Assembly: GCF_015291625.1 (NCBI RefSeq) | Contig: NZ_CP030047.1 | Coordinates: forward strand, 6,572,001-6,636,000 | DNA length: 64,000 nucleotides | From: Bradyrhizobium sp. CCBAU 53421 | Lineage (GTDB): Bacteria > Pseudomonadota > Alphaproteobacteria > Rhizobiales > Xanthobacteraceae | Direction of reading: 5' to 3' | Shown here: positions 27,619-37,662 of the stretch, piece after piece | How positions within the stretch are numbered: position 1 is the first letter of the stretch | How the letters are laid out: each line of letters starts with the position of its first letter | Translations under genes and position numbers: made by a program | The notes under the pieces: model-generated | What the model saw: only the letters and a program-made list of their open reading frames with translations | What the model was told of the DNA's origin: nothing | Databases searched by the model: none

Positions 27619-28896
27619 TCAAGGCATCAAAGCCAGCGCATCCGAGAAGAACTCCGGCCCGCCGAAATTGCCTGATTTGAGGGCAAGCACCATCTGGCCG
27701 CTTCTGGCGCCGACCGCGCGCAGAACCGGCACGCCCGCAGCGATTTCTGCACCGACCAGGAATCCCGGAATCCCCAGGCGATCGACCACGGCGCCTGACG
27801 TTTCACCACCGGCGACCACCAGCCTGTGCACACCCGACTGCACCAGTCCCTCCGCGATGTCGGCCAGTGCCTGCTCGATCGCATGTCCGGCTGCATCACG
27901 GCCATGACGGGATTGCAGGGCAGTCACCTCCTCCGGAGTCGAGCTGCTGGCGATCAGGATCGGCCCCGCCCCGAGCCGCTCCTTGGCCCAGGCGAGCGCC
28001 CGCTGCGTCTCGTCCTTGCCGGCGATCACCCGCTCGGAGTCGAGGTGCAGGACCGGCATCACCTTCTCGGCGCTGGCGATCTGCCGCAAGGTCGCTTGCG
28101 AGCAACTGCCGGCGAGGCAGGCGGCCGGCCCGCCGACCGCGGCCTTGGAGGTTGCACTTTCGGCCGACGATTTGGCTTTGCCCGCGGCCACCAGCGCCCG
28201 CGCCAATCCAAGCCCGATGCCGGAGGCGCCGACCGACAGACGCTGATCCAGCGCGACCTGCCCGATGGTCTCGAGGTCGCGGTCGAACACCGCATCGACG
28301 ATCGCAGCACCCAGGCCCGCGCCCGCGAGCTCGGCGAGCTTCGCCCGAACGGCGTCGGTGCCTCGGGCGAGCGTCGCGAGATCGACCAGGCCGACCTTGG
28401 TCTTGCTCTGGCGCGCCAGCACGCGGACCAGATTGGAATCATGCATCGGGTTGAGCGGATGGTCCTTCAGCGGGCTCTCGTTCAGCGGCACCGAGCCGAC
28501 GAACAGATTGCCCTGATAGACGGTGCGGCCGGTCTCCGGGAACGCCGGCGTCACCAGCACGATGCTGTCCCCGGAATCGGCGCGCAATGCGTCCATCACC
28601 GGGCCGATATTGCCGGCGTCGGTGGAATCGAAGGTCGAGCAGATCTTGAACAGGACATGCGCGGCGCCCCGGCCGCGCAGCCAGGCCTCCGCCGCACGCG
28701 AACGCGTCACGGCAAGGCCGGCCTCGATCGAGCGGCTCTTCAGCGACACCACGACGGCGTCGACCTCGGGCAGTGCGAGATCGTCGGCGGGCACGCCGAT
28801 GGTCTGCACCGTGCGCAGGCCGGCGCGGGTCAGCGTGTTGGCGAGGTCGGAGGCGCCGGTGTAGTCGTCGGCGATGCAACCGAGTGCGAGTGTCAC
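27619..28896 (-). CDS. otnK: 3-oxo-tetronate 4-kinase (four-carbon acid sugar kinase)
   Basis: OtnK-type kinase, 425 residues (family about 420), which phosphorylates 3-oxo-tetronate at C4 with ATP. The N-terminal substrate domain begins LGCIADDYTGASDLANTL, and KICSTFDSTDAGNIGPV is the second signature. The C-terminal nucleotide-binding domain has VVAGGETSGAVVDRLGI. The GTG start at 28896 overlaps the TGA of otnI (GTGA), so the genes are translationally coupled. With otnI and ltnD it forms one transcription unit, and otnC lies just across the divergent promoter. Confidence 0.92.
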   Translation of the reverse strand: MTLALGCIADDYTGASDLANTLTRAGLRTVQTIGVPADDLALPEVDAVVVSLKSRSIEAGLAVTRSRAAEAWLRGRGAAHVLFKICSTFDSTDAGNIGPVMDALRADSGDSIVLVTPAFPETGRTVYQGNLFVGSVPLNESPLKDHPLNPMHDSNLVRVLARQSKTKVGLVDLATLARGTDAVRAKLAELAGAGLGAAIVDAVFDRDLETIGQVALDQRLSVGASGIGLGLARALVAAGKAKSSAESATSKAAVGGPAACLAGSCSQATLRQIASAEKVMPVLHLDSERVIAGKDETQRALAWAKERLGAGPILIASSSTPEEVTALQSRHGRDAAGHAIEQALADIAEGLVQSGVHRLVVAGGETSGAVVDRLGIPGFLVGAEIAAGVPVLRAVGARSGQMVLALKSGNFGGPEFFSDALALMP

Positions 28897-29675
28897 GGCT
28901 TCACTCCGGCATAGGGCTTGAACCAGGCGAGACCATCGGTGGTCTTGCCGCGCGGATTATATTCGCAGCCGGCGAAGCCGTTATAACCGAGCCGGTCCAG
29001 CTCGCCGAACAGGAACGGATAGTTCAGCTCCTCGCCGTCGGGCTCGTTGCGCGAGGGGATCGAGGCGATCTGGATGTGGCCGATGATCGGCATCATCTCG
29101 CGCAGCCGCATCGTGACGTCGCCATGAATGATCTGGCAGTGGTAGATGTCGAATTGCAGCTTGAGGTTCGGGATCTTGAGCTCGTTGATCAGGTCGCGCG
29201 CGAAGAGGAAATCGTTGAGGAAGTAGCCGGGCACGTTGCGCGGATTGATCGGCTCGATCACGACGTCGAGGCCGTGCGGCGCGAAGAACTCGGCGGCATG
29301 CGCGACCGACTTGCGAAATGCGGCGACGGCCCTGGCATCGCTACGGTCGGCTATCCCGGCCATCAGATGCACGCGCTCGACGCCGGTCGCCTGCGCATAA
29401 GGCAATGCGGTCCTCAGGCTCGCTTGCAAATCGGCGAAGCGATCCGGCAGCGCGGCAAATCCCTTCTCGCCGGCGTTCCAGTCGCCCGGCGGCAGGTTGA
29501 ACAGCGCCTGCGTCAGCCCCGCGCCCTTCAGCCGCTTGCCGACCTCCTCGGCCGGATGGTCGTACGGAAACAGGAACTCGACCGCGGTGAAGCCCGCTTT
29601 CGCCGCGGCGTCGAAGCGGTCGAGGAACGGGACCTCGTTGAACATCATGGTGAGATTGGCGGCAAAGCGGGGCAT
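28893..29675 (-). CDS. otnI: 2-oxo-tetronate isomerase (hydroxypyruvate isomerase family)
   Basis: TIM-barrel isomerase of the Hyi/OtnI family, 260 residues, converting 2-oxo-tetronate to 3-oxo-tetronate. MPRFAANLTMMFNEVPFLDR and AAKAGFTAVEFLFPYDHP are the N-terminal signatures. Metal/catalytic residues are in VVIEPINPRNVPGYFLN and LQFDIYHCQIIHGDV, and near the end GCEYNPRG. Its place between ltnD and otnK in one operon decides between OtnI and Hyi. It lies 12 bp after ltnD. Confidence 0.92.
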   Translation of the reverse strand: MPRFAANLTMMFNEVPFLDRFDAAAKAGFTAVEFLFPYDHPAEEVGKRLKGAGLTQALFNLPPGDWNAGEKGFAALPDRFADLQASLRTALPYAQATGVERVHLMAGIADRSDARAVAAFRKSVAHAAEFFAPHGLDVVIEPINPRNVPGYFLNDFLFARDLINELKIPNLKLQFDIYHCQIIHGDVTMRLREMMPIIGHIQIASIPSRNEPDGEELNYPFLFGELDRLGYNGFAGCEYNPRGKTTDGLAWFKPYAGVKP

Positions 29676-29687
29676 TGCGGAATCCTC

Positions 29688-30599
29688 TTATTTCGCGCCG
29701 GGAAGCTTGGTACCGGTGACCTGCGCGTACATCCGCGCCACCGACGCATCGTCGTCACGGCCCATGCCGGCGGCCGACGTCATCAGGAACATCTGCAGCG
29801 CCGCGGCCGAGACCGGCACCGGGAAGCGCGCATTGCGCGCCATGTCCTGGATGATGCCGAGGTCCTTGACGAAAATCTCCACCGCGCTGCGCGGCGCATA
29901 GTCGCCGTCGAGCACATGCGGCATGCGGTTCTCGAACATCCACGAATTGCCGGCCGACGCCGTGATCACCTCATAGACCTTGCGGATATCGAGGCCCTGC
30001 TTGGCGGCAAAGGCGATCGCCTCGGAGGCGGCTGCAATATGAACGCCGGCCAGCAATTGGTTGATCATCTTGAACGCGGCGCCCTGCCCGGCCGCGTCGC
30101 CGAGCTCGTAGAGCTTCGCCGCCATCGCATCCAGTGCCGGCCGCGCCTTCGCGAACGCCGCCGCACTGCCGGACGCCAGAATGGTCAGCTCGCCCTGCGC
30201 CGCGCGCTGCGCGCCGCCGGAGATCGGTGCATCGAGATAATGCCGGCCGGTCGCCTCCAGCTGCTTGGCCAGCCGGCGGGCGATATCGGGATCCATGGTC
30301 GCCGAGGAAATGAAGACCGCGTCCTTGGCAAGGGTCTCGGTGGCGCCGTCCTTGCCGAACAGGATGGCCTCGGTTTGCGCCGCATTGACGACGACGCTGA
30401 CGACGATATCGGCCTCCCTGGCCGCTTCAGCCGGCGTTTTCGCGCCCTTGCCGCCGTCAGCCACGAAGCGCGCGACGGCGTCGGCCGAGACGTCGCAGCC
30501 GGTCACGACAAGACCGGCGCGCTTGAGCGAGGTCGCCATGCCGTATCCCATCGACCCCAGCCCGATGACGGCGACGTGCGGTGTTGCGGAACTGGACAT
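29688..30599 (-). CDS. ltnD: L-threonate/erythronate dehydrogenase (beta-hydroxyacid dehydrogenase family)
   Basis: NAD-dependent 3-hydroxyisobutyrate-dehydrogenase-fold enzyme, 303 residues, oxidising a C4 sugar acid to 2-oxo-tetronate. The Rossmann motif is VIGLGSMGYGMATSL, the substrate loop is DAPISGGAQRAAQGELT and the catalytic Lys is in GQGAAFKMINQLLAGVH. L-threonate as the substrate follows from its operon with otnI, otnK and otnC; D-erythronate is also possible. First gene of the minus-strand operon, ATG 30599. Confidence 0.88.
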   Translation of the reverse strand: MSSSATPHVAVIGLGSMGYGMATSLKRAGLVVTGCDVSADAVARFVADGGKGAKTPAEAAREADIVVSVVVNAAQTEAILFGKDGATETLAKDAVFISSATMDPDIARRLAKQLEATGRHYLDAPISGGAQRAAQGELTILASGSAAAFAKARPALDAMAAKLYELGDAAGQGAAFKMINQLLAGVHIAAASEAIAFAAKQGLDIRKVYEVITASAGNSWMFENRMPHVLDGDYAPRSAVEIFVKDLGIIQDMARNARFPVPVSAAALQMFLMTSAAGMGRDDDASVARMYAQVTGTKLPGAK

Positions 30600-30761
30600 G
30601 CGGCGATCCTCAAAGTTTTACTTGATTGCGCACGGAACGGTTTCCCAACTTCCGGATCATGCGCGTTTGCTGCTTGCCTATCACGGCTTGGCCGCGCTGC
30701 CAAAGCATGAGACAAAGCGGAAAACGGATAGCGCCAAAGAAGACGCCGAGAGCGAAACCGG

Positions 30762-31418
30762 ATGAGCGAAACAAAGCTTCGTGAGGATATCTGCCGGTTC
30801 GGCCGCTCGCTGTTCGAGCGCGGGCTGACGCCGGGCTCCTCCGGCAATATCAGCGTCCGGCTCGACGACGGCGGCTGGCTGGTGACGCCGACCAACGCCT
30901 CGCTCGGTTTCCTCGATCCGGCGAAAATGTCGCGGCTCGACGGCAACGGCCGGCTGGTCTCCGGCGATGCCCCGACCAAGGAAGTGCCGCTGCACACCGC
31001 CCTCTACCAGACGCGCACCAGCGCCGGCGCGGTGGTCCATCTGCACTCGACCCATTCGGTCGCGCTTTCGATGCTGCCCGAGATCGACCCGCGCGCCGCG
31101 TTGCCGGCGATGACGGCCTATTATGTCATGAAGTGCGGCCAGACCGCGCTGGTGCCCTACTATCGTCCCGGCGACCCCGCCGTTGCCGACGCGATCAGGG
31201 GGCTGGCCGGGAAATATTCATCGGTGCTGCTCGCCAATCACGGTCCCGTCGTCTCCGGCGACACGCTGGAAGCCGCGGTGTTCGCGACCGAGGAGCTCGA
31301 GGAAACCGCAAAGCTCTATCTGCTGCTGCGCGGGCTGAACCCGCGCTATCTCTCGCCCGACCAGGTGGCGGATTTGACCAGGACGTTCGGGCTCGTGCTG
31401 CCGGATCACTCTCATTAG
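30762..31418 (+). CDS. otnC: 3-oxo-tetronate 4-phosphate decarboxylase (class II aldolase fold)
   Basis: Class II aldolase/adducin-fold, zinc-dependent, 218 residues; it decarboxylates 3-oxo-tetronate 4-phosphate to dihydroxyacetone phosphate. GLTPGSSGNISVRLDDGGWL binds phosphate, and the zinc histidines are in VHLHSTHSVALS with a third in LLANHGPVVSGDTLEAAV. It is divergent from ltnD across 162 bp rather than part of the same unit, so the pathway is split between two promoters. The small exported protein gene follows by 18 bp. Confidence 0.9.
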   Translation: MSETKLREDICRFGRSLFERGLTPGSSGNISVRLDDGGWLVTPTNASLGFLDPAKMSRLDGNGRLVSGDAPTKEVPLHTALYQTRTSAGAVVHLHSTHSVALSMLPEIDPRAALPAMTAYYVMKCGQTALVPYYRPGDPAVADAIRGLAGKYSSVLLANHGPVVSGDTLEAAVFATEELEETAKLYLLLRGLNPRYLSPDQVADLTRTFGLVLPDHSH

Positions 31419-31436
31419 ATCAAGCAAAGGTGAGAC

Positions 31437-31733
31437 ATGCGGAGAACGGTCATGATGAGGTTCACGGGATTGGCATTCACTGGACTGCTGGTCGGCGGCC
31501 TGGCAGGATCGACGGCACAGGCCGAGCAGACTCTGCAGGACCTGCTGGCGGTGCAGCTGCGCGCGCAAGGCTATGCCTGCGACAAGCCGCTCAAGGCCGA
31601 ACGCGACGACAAGCTCTCCAAGCCCGACAACGAGGCCTGGACCTTGACCTGCAGCAACGCGACCTACCGCGTCAGCCGCGTGCCGGATCTTGCCGCCAAG
31701 GTCGAGAAGGTCGAAGAGGGCAAGGACAAGTAG
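31437..31733 (+). CDS. Small exported protein of unknown function
   Basis: 98 residues with a clear signal peptide: basic MRRTVMMRF, hydrophobic TGLAFTGLLVGGLAG, cleavage after AQA (about residue 28). The mature part has two cysteines (YACDKP and LTCSNATYRV), which would form a disulfide in the periplasm, and a charged tail KVEKVEEGKDK. I do not recognise a named family. ATG 31437 has AAGGTGAG before it; ATG 31452 would shorten the signal. Co-transcribed with otnC by spacing, but the link may be accidental. Confidence 0.75.
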   Translation: MRRTVMMRFTGLAFTGLLVGGLAGSTAQAEQTLQDLLAVQLRAQGYACDKPLKAERDDKLSKPDNEAWTLTCSNATYRVSRVPDLAAKVEKVEEGKDK

Positions 31734-31774
31734 GATCGGGTTACGCGCCGAACAGCGCGCTCCACATACACTGG

Positions 31775-31879
31775 CGTCATCCTGAGGTGCGAGCGGAGCG
31801 AGCCTCGAAGGATGGGCCACATACTCGCCCGCTGCCATCCTTCGAGGCGCGCCAAAGGGGCGCGCACCTCAGGATGACG
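31775..31879. repeat. Type-C dispersed element
   Basis: cgtcatcctgaggtgcgagc...gcctcgaaggatgggcc and its inverted partner ccatccttcgaggcgcgcc...gcgcacctcaggatgacg. It separates the convergent otnC unit and livF, and may act as a terminator for both. Confidence 0.85.
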
Positions 31880-31906
31880 TTTGCGTACGTGGAGGCGTCG
31901 CAAAAA

Positions 31907-32594
<688 letters not shown>

Positions 32595-32611
<17 letters not shown>

Positions 32612-33326
32612 GACGATCCCCGAGATAGGCAGAAATGACCTCTGGATTGCGGACGACGTCCGCGGGCTCGCCCTCGACCAGCACCTTGCCGAGATTGAGC
32701 ACGATGGCGCGATCGACCAGCGGCATCACGATTTCCATCACATGCTCGACCATCAGCACGGTGACGCCGGTGGCGCGCACCTTGCGCACCAGCTCGACAC
32801 CGGTCTGCGCCTCGACCGGCGTCAGGCCGGTGAGGACTTCGTCGAGCAAGAGGAGCTTCGGCTCGGTGGCGAGCGCGCGGGCGACTTCGAGCCGGCGCTT
32901 CTCCGACGGGACGAGGTCGGCGGCGAGCTTTTCGGCGCGCGCCGCAAGGCCGCAGAACTCCAGCACCTCATAGGCCTTCTGCCGCGCGATACGCATCTTG
33001 GTGTTGCGGATCAGCGCGCCGACGATGACGTTGTCGATCACGGTCATGGTCTCGAAGCTCTTGACCACCTGGAAGGTGCGCCCGACGCCGCGCTGGCAGC
33101 GTTCCGCCGCCGGCAGCCGGGTGACGTCCTCGCCGTCGAAGATGATCGAGCCCTGGGTCGGCGGCAGCACGCCCGCGATCAGATTGAACAGCGTCGACTT
33201 GCCGGCGCCGTTCGGCCCGATCAGGCCGACGATCTCGCCGCGCCCGACCGAGATCGAGACATCGCTGTTGGCGACGAGGCCGCCGAAGCGCTGCCAGACG
33301 CCGCGTGTTTCCAGGAGTGCCGTCAT
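32595..33326 (-). CDS. livG: Branched-chain amino acid type ABC transporter, ATP-binding protein (LivG)
   Basis: ABC ATPase, 243 residues from ATG 33326, which overlaps the end of livM by 4 bp (ATGA) and so decides the start. Walker A is [20 protein letters not shown] is the LivG Q-loop region, Walker B is [13 protein letters not shown], and [14 protein letters not shown] follows. The signature is divergent, reading [16 protein letters not shown] instead of LSxGxQR, a common LivG variation. Pairs with LivF as the motor. Confidence 0.92.
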
Positions 33327-34312
33327 CGTGTGGCCTCCTTGCGCCCGGAGAGCATGCCGAACACGCTGACGAGCCCCTTCGGCAGCGCCAGCGAGATCGC
33401 GACGATCAGCGCGCCATAGACGATCAAATCGACCCCGCGGCCGGAGCCGCCGACGAAGGAGCGCGTCAGCTCGGTGAGCGGGATCAGGATCACGGCGCCG
33501 AGCACCGGTCCCCACAGCGTGCCGATACCCCCGAGCACCGCGGGCAGCGCCATCAGCAGCGAGAACTGGAAGCCCATCACGCTCTCGGGATCAATGTAGG
33601 AGACGAACTGGGCGTAGAAGCTGCCGCCGACGGCGACCAGGAAGGCGGAGACCGCCGCCGCGCCCATCTTGGAATTGAACACGACGACGCCGAGGCTTTC
33701 GGCAGCATCGGGATTGTCCTTCACCGCGCGCCACCAATAACCCCATTTGGAATCTTCCAGCCACCAGGTGACGAGCCAGGCAACGCAGGCCAGCGCCAGC
33801 GCGAAATAGAAGTACGGCAGCTTCGAGCGGGTGAACTGGAATTTCAGCCAGCTGTCGCCGCGCACCGGGATGTCGATGCCCAGCGCCGCGCCCGCCCAAT
33901 CCCAGTTCTGGATCAGGAGCAGCGCGATCTCGGCGATCACGATGGTCGCGATCACGAAATAGTGCCCGCGCAGGCGGAAGCAGGGATAGCCGAGCGCCAT
34001 CGCGATCACGGCCGAGATCGCACCGCCCGCCAGCATGCCGAACCACGGCAGCACGCCGAACTTGGTGAACAAGAGCGCGGTGGTATAGGCCCCTAACCCA
34101 AAATACAGCGCATGGCCGAGCGAGATCTGCCCGCAATAGCCGGACAGGATGTTCCAGCTCTGCGACAGCGCCGCATACATCAGGGTCAAGACCATGATGT
34201 TCTGGACGTAGACGTCCTTGACGAACAGCGGCACCAGCGCTGCGACCACCGCAAGGCAGGCCGCCACGATCAGGTCACGCCTGCGGCGTTGGGCGAAGTG
34301 GGTGTCCATCAC
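33323..34312 (-). CDS. livM: Branched-chain amino acid type ABC transporter permease (LivM)
   Basis: Inner-membrane permease of 329 residues with about nine or ten hydrophobic helices. The family marker [23 protein letters not shown] lies near residue 55 and [14 protein letters not shown] is the cytoplasmic coupling loop for the ATPase. An insert around 155-190 ([20 protein letters not shown]) adds a membrane segment. The start at 34312 overlaps livH's end by 4 bp; ATG 34309 is also possible. Confidence 0.92.
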   Translation of the reverse strand: MMDTHFAQRRRRDLIVAACLAVVAALVPLFVKDVYVQNIMVLTLMYAALSQSWNILSGYCGQISLGHALYFGLGAYTTALLFTKFGVLPWFGMLAGGAISAVIAMALGYPCFRLRGHYFVIATIVIAEIALLLIQNWDWAGAALGIDIPVRGDSWLKFQFTRSKLPYFYFALALACVAWLVTWWLEDSKWGYWWRAVKDNPDAAESLGVVVFNSKMGAAAVSAFLVAVGGSFYAQFVSYIDPESVMGFQFSLLMALPAVLGGIGTLWGPVLGAVILIPLTELTRSFVGGSGRGVDLIVYGALIVAISLALPKGLVSVFGMLSGRKEATR

Positions 34313-35187
34313 ATCGATCCGAACAGGCCACGCGGGCGGATGAAGACGACCAGGAGATACACTGCATAGATGCCGACCGATTTCAGCGACGGCGGCAGGA
34401 TCAGCGCGGTGGTCGCTTCCACCAGGCCGACGATGATGCCGCCGGCAAAGGCGCCGAACACGCTGCCGAAGCCGCCGAGCGCCACGGTGACGTAGGCGAT
34501 CAGCGCGAACGACGCACCGACGTCGGGATAGATATAGAAGAAGATCGCCATGATGGCGCCGGCAAGGCCGACCAGCGCCGCACCGAGGCCCCAGCCGAGC
34601 GCGAACACCCGGTTCTTGTCGATGCCGACGAGGGCCACCGCGCCGGCGTCCTCGCGTGTCGCCTCCAGCGCGCGGCCGAAATCGGTGCGATTGATGAAGA
34701 AGTAGAGCGCGACGAAGGCCGCGATCGACAGCATCGCGCCGATCAGCTGCGGCTCCGGCAGATAGATGCCGGCGATCGACACCGTCTTGCCGCCGACCCA
34801 GGAGTTGGTGACGCTGCGGTAGTCGGGCGTGAAGAAGAACTGGGCAAGGCCGCGCATCACGATCGCAAGGCCGAAGGTCGAGAAGATCTGCACCATGCCG
34901 GCATTGGCCTTGGCGCGCATCGCGAAGCGGACCACCAACAGGTAGACCACCGCGCCGAACACGAACAATGCCGCGGCGACCAGCGGCGCCGCGAGCAAGG
35001 GATCGATCGCGAAGAACGCGAACAGGAAGAAGGTCACGTACATCGCGATCATCAGGAACTCGCCATGCGCGAAGTTCACGACGTCCATCAATCCGAAGAT
35101 CAATGCGAGGCCGGCGGCGATCAGTCCGTAGAGCAGCCCCATCAACAGGCCGCTCGCCAAACTCTGGATGATGGTTTCGGCTGTCAC
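34309..35187 (-). CDS. livH: Branched-chain amino acid type ABC transporter permease (LivH)
   Basis: Inner-membrane permease, 292 residues, about eight helices. IIQSLASGLLMGLLYGLIAA opens the protein, FGLMDVVNFAHGEFLMI is the LivH signature and ATREDAGAVALVGIDKNRVF is the coupling loop. I chose GTG 35187, since further upstream the frame translates a type-A repeat. The Shine-Dalgarno is weak. A 202-bp gap with that repeat separates it from livJ. Confidence 0.9.
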   Translation of the reverse strand: MTAETIIQSLASGLLMGLLYGLIAAGLALIFGLMDVVNFAHGEFLMIAMYVTFFLFAFFAIDPLLAAPLVAAALFVFGAVVYLLVVRFAMRAKANAGMVQIFSTFGLAIVMRGLAQFFFTPDYRSVTNSWVGGKTVSIAGIYLPEPQLIGAMLSIAAFVALYFFINRTDFGRALEATREDAGAVALVGIDKNRVFALGWGLGAALVGLAGAIMAIFFYIYPDVGASFALIAYVTVALGGFGSVFGAFAGGIIVGLVEATTALILPPSLKSVGIYAVYLLVVFIRPRGLFGSM

Positions 35188-35218
35188 CGCTGTGCCCCGG
35201 TCAATGTATGGCCCCGGC

Positions 35219-35251
35219 GTCGTCCTGGCGAAGGCCAGGACCCATAACCAC
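35219..35251. repeat. Type-A element, single arm
   Basis: gtcgtcctggcgaaggccagg followed by acccataaccac: one arm only, with compensatory changes keeping the hairpin (cctggc/gccagg). It lies between livJ and livH within one transcription unit, so it may lower expression of the genes after livJ. Confidence 0.8.
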
Positions 35252-35389
35252 AACTGCATCGGGAGGAGAGATAACAACCAATCATCGCAAAACGCCTGTC
35301 TGAGTTACGCGACGAGTGCAAGCACTCGCGCGGGAGTCCCGGGTCGCGCTTCGCTTGCCCGGGACGACGGTGAGAAAGCGTCCAGCCGA

Positions 35390-36637
35390 TCAGCTGTTCA
35401 TCGGCCAGATCGCCTCGGAGACGGCGGCCTGTTCCGGGAAGATCGTCACGAAGTTCTTCGCGGTATATTGCAGCAGCACCGGATCGGCGAAATTGTTCTG
35501 GCCCATCTCGTCGAACTTGACGCGCCGCCACGGCATGATGGTCACGTCGCCCGGCATGTCGGTGGCGACCAGCGCTTCGCGGATCTTCTCGCCGTCGGTC
35601 GACTTGGCGCGGTTGATGGCGTCGGCCATCACGATCAGGCCCATGAACTGGCGCGAGGTATAGTCGTTGAAGTCCTTGCCGGACTTGGCGCGGTACATCT
35701 CGTTGATGAGGCCGACCATCGGCCGCTTCTGCGCCAGGTCGAGCGAGAAGCTGCCGCGCGAGATCACGCCTTCGAGCTTGTCGCCGACGGCGTCATAGGT
35801 CGCCTTCTCCGAGAAGCCGGCATCCTGCGCCATGATGTTCTTCGGCTTGTAGCCGAGCTCGGCCATGGTCTTGACCAGGAGGATCGAGTCGGTGGTGTAG
35901 CTCGACGGCATCAGCACGTCGGCATTCGCGGCCTTGAGCTGCTGCACCTCGGCGGTCAGCGACGGCGAGTTGGCGCGGTACTTGATGTCGGCCACGATCT
36001 TATAGCCGCGCTCGGCGGCGAGCTTGGTCTGCGCGTTCGCCGAATCGGTGCCGAAGATGGTGTCCTCGTGGAACAGCGCCAGCGTCTCGATCTTCTGGCC
36101 CTTCTTCTTCATCGCATCGAAGAAGTCGAACATCGCGGCCGAGAACATCTCGTCATGCGGCGAGGCGCGGAAATAGTATTTCAGGCCGCGGCGATGCAGG
36201 CTCGGCGAGGAGTTGTCAGCCGAGATGAACGGCACGCCGTAGCGCTCGCAGGTCTGGCTGACGGTGACGGCAACCGCGCTCTGATAGGTGCCGACGACGG
36301 CGCAGACCTTTTCCTGGGTGATCAGCCGCTCGGTCTCGGCACGGCCCTTCTGCGGATCGGCCTGGTGGTCGGCGAACACGAGGCGGACCTTGGCGCCGCC
36401 GAGGCCGGACAGGCCTTCGCCCTTGGCGAGGGGCAGCACGAAATCGTAATTCTTGTTGATGATGTCGGCCGCGGTGTTGAAGGCGTGCTGCGCATCGACG
36501 CCGATCGCGGCGCTGGAGCCGGACAGCGGATAGATCACACCGATTGCCACTTCGCTTGTCTGCGCGCGCGCGGCCATCGGACCGAGCGCAGCGGCGGCAG
36601 TGGCACCCAGCAACACGTTACGGCGAGAGATCGTCAT
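35390..36637 (-). CDS. livJ: ABC transporter substrate-binding protein (LivJ/Leu-type periplasmic)
   Basis: Periplasmic binding protein type 1, 415 residues. The N-terminus MTISRRNVLLGATAAAALGP carries a twin-arginine-like SRRNVLLG followed by a hydrophobic stretch and cleavage after ARA (about residue 25). VAIGVIYPLSGSSAAIGVDA and CAVVGTYQSAVAVTVS are ligand-domain signatures. ADNSSPSLHRRGLKYYFRAS resembles members that bind amides or aromatic acids rather than leucine. First gene of the liv unit, downstream of the DUF1445 hydro-lyase. Confidence 0.9.
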   Translation of the reverse strand: MTISRRNVLLGATAAAALGPMAARAQTSEVAIGVIYPLSGSSAAIGVDAQHAFNTAADIINKNYDFVLPLAKGEGLSGLGGAKVRLVFADHQADPQKGRAETERLITQEKVCAVVGTYQSAVAVTVSQTCERYGVPFISADNSSPSLHRRGLKYYFRASPHDEMFSAAMFDFFDAMKKKGQKIETLALFHEDTIFGTDSANAQTKLAAERGYKIVADIKYRANSPSLTAEVQQLKAANADVLMPSSYTTDSILLVKTMAELGYKPKNIMAQDAGFSEKATYDAVGDKLEGVISRGSFSLDLAQKRPMVGLINEMYRAKSGKDFNDYTSRQFMGLIVMADAINRAKSTDGEKIREALVATDMPGDVTIMPWRRVKFDEMGQNNFADPVLLQYTAKNFVTIFPEQAAVSEAIWPMNS

Positions 36638-36723
36638 CGCAATTCCCCTTGGTCAGCTTGTTATTATCGATGTGACGCTTGTAGCGCGCAGTAAAGCCTC
36701 AATGAATTGCACGAATTGCCTAT

Positions 36724-37542
36724 TCAGAGCACAGCGAGCTGCTTGTTCCTGAGATCGGTCACCAGCATCAGGCCCGGCGAATGCGTGATCGCAAACGGCA
36801 GCTTTGCACTTGCGATCACCGATTGCGGCGTGACGCCACAGGCCCAGAACACCGGAATCTCGTCATCGGCAACCGGCACCGCATCGCCATAGTCGGGCTT
36901 GGCGATATCCTCGATGCCGATCGCATGCGGGTGGCCGAGATGCACCGGCGCGCCGTGCACCGACGGGAAGCGCGAGGTGATCTGCACCGCGCGGATCGCA
37001 TCCGCCGGCTTGAACGGGCGCATCGACACCACCATGGGTCCCGCGAACGGCCCCGACGGCTGGCAGGCGATGTTGGTCCGGTACATTGGCACACGCAGGT
37101 TGCGTTCGATGTGTCGGATCGGCAGCCCGTCCTCCAGCAGCGCCTCCTCGAACGAATAGGAGCAGCCGAGCACGAAGGTGACGAGATCGTCGCGCCAGTA
37201 CTTGGTAATGTCGGTCGGCTCGTCCGCCACCTCGCCGTCGCGCCAGACCCGGTAGCGCGGCACGTCGGTGCGGATGTCGAGATCGAGGCCGAGCGCGGGG
37301 ATCCGGGGATCGCCGACGTCCGACATGCCGATGATCGGGCACGGCTTCGGATTGAGCTGGCAGAAACGGTGGAAGGCGCCGGCGAGCTTTTCCGGCAGTA
37401 TCGCGAGATTGCCCTGGACGAAACCGTTGGCGAGACCGGCGGTGGTGGCCGAGGCCACGCCGTCACGGCATGCGCGCCGCGCTTCGACGCTCGCCAGCAT
37501 TGGCTCCCCCTGAGATCGCTGCACTGCCGCAAAAACAGTCAT
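36724..37542 (-). CDS. Putative hydro-lyase (DUF1445 / D-glutamate cyclase family)
   Basis: 272-residue protein of the UPF0317/DUF1445 family, start ATG 37542 with AGGAG seven bases before. [20 protein letters not shown] and [12 protein letters not shown] are the N-terminal signatures, [19 protein letters not shown] is central, and [17 protein letters not shown] and [13 protein letters not shown] are C-terminal. Members have been called hydro-lyases, and one mammalian relative is a D-glutamate cyclase; the real reaction here is open. Divergent from the LysR gene, which probably controls it, and upstream of livJ on the same strand. Confidence 0.85.
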   Translation of the reverse strand: MTVFAAVQRSQGEPMLASVEARRACRDGVASATTAGLANGFVQGNLAILPEKLAGAFHRFCQLNPKPCPIIGMSDVGDPRIPALGLDLDIRTDVPRYRVWRDGEVADEPTDITKYWRDDLVTFVLGCSYSFEEALLEDGLPIRHIERNLRVPMYRTNIACQPSGPFAGPMVVSMRPFKPADAIRAVQITSRFPSVHGAPVHLGHPHAIGIEDIAKPDYGDAVPVADDEIPVFWACGVTPQSVIASAKLPFAITHSPGLMLVTDLRNKQLAVL

Positions 37543-37623
37543 GGGATTCTCCTGCCCATAATCTCGACAAGGACAAACCAACACCAAGCGTGATATAATG
37601 TCTAATCGTCCTTTCTAATCAAA

Positions 37624-37646
37624 ATCGATAAAGAAGATTTATCGAT
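37624..37646. promoter_or_regulatory. LysR-type operator (T-N11-A dyad)
   Basis: Perfect inverted repeat ATCGATAAA-gaaga-TTTATCGAT with nine-base arms; T37629 and A37641 give the T-N11-A LysR box. It lies 16 bp before the LysR start and about 80 bp before the divergent hydro-lyase start, a usual place for autoregulation plus activation of the divergent gene. Confidence 0.75.
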
Positions 37647-37662
37647 CGGGAACATGCTTCCA

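Noticed and set aside
35188..35277. Longer LivH start giving MLSLLPMQLWLWVLAFARTT
   Set aside because: This extension translates the type-A repeat (the LWLWVLAFA phrase is its usual product) and lacks family homology.
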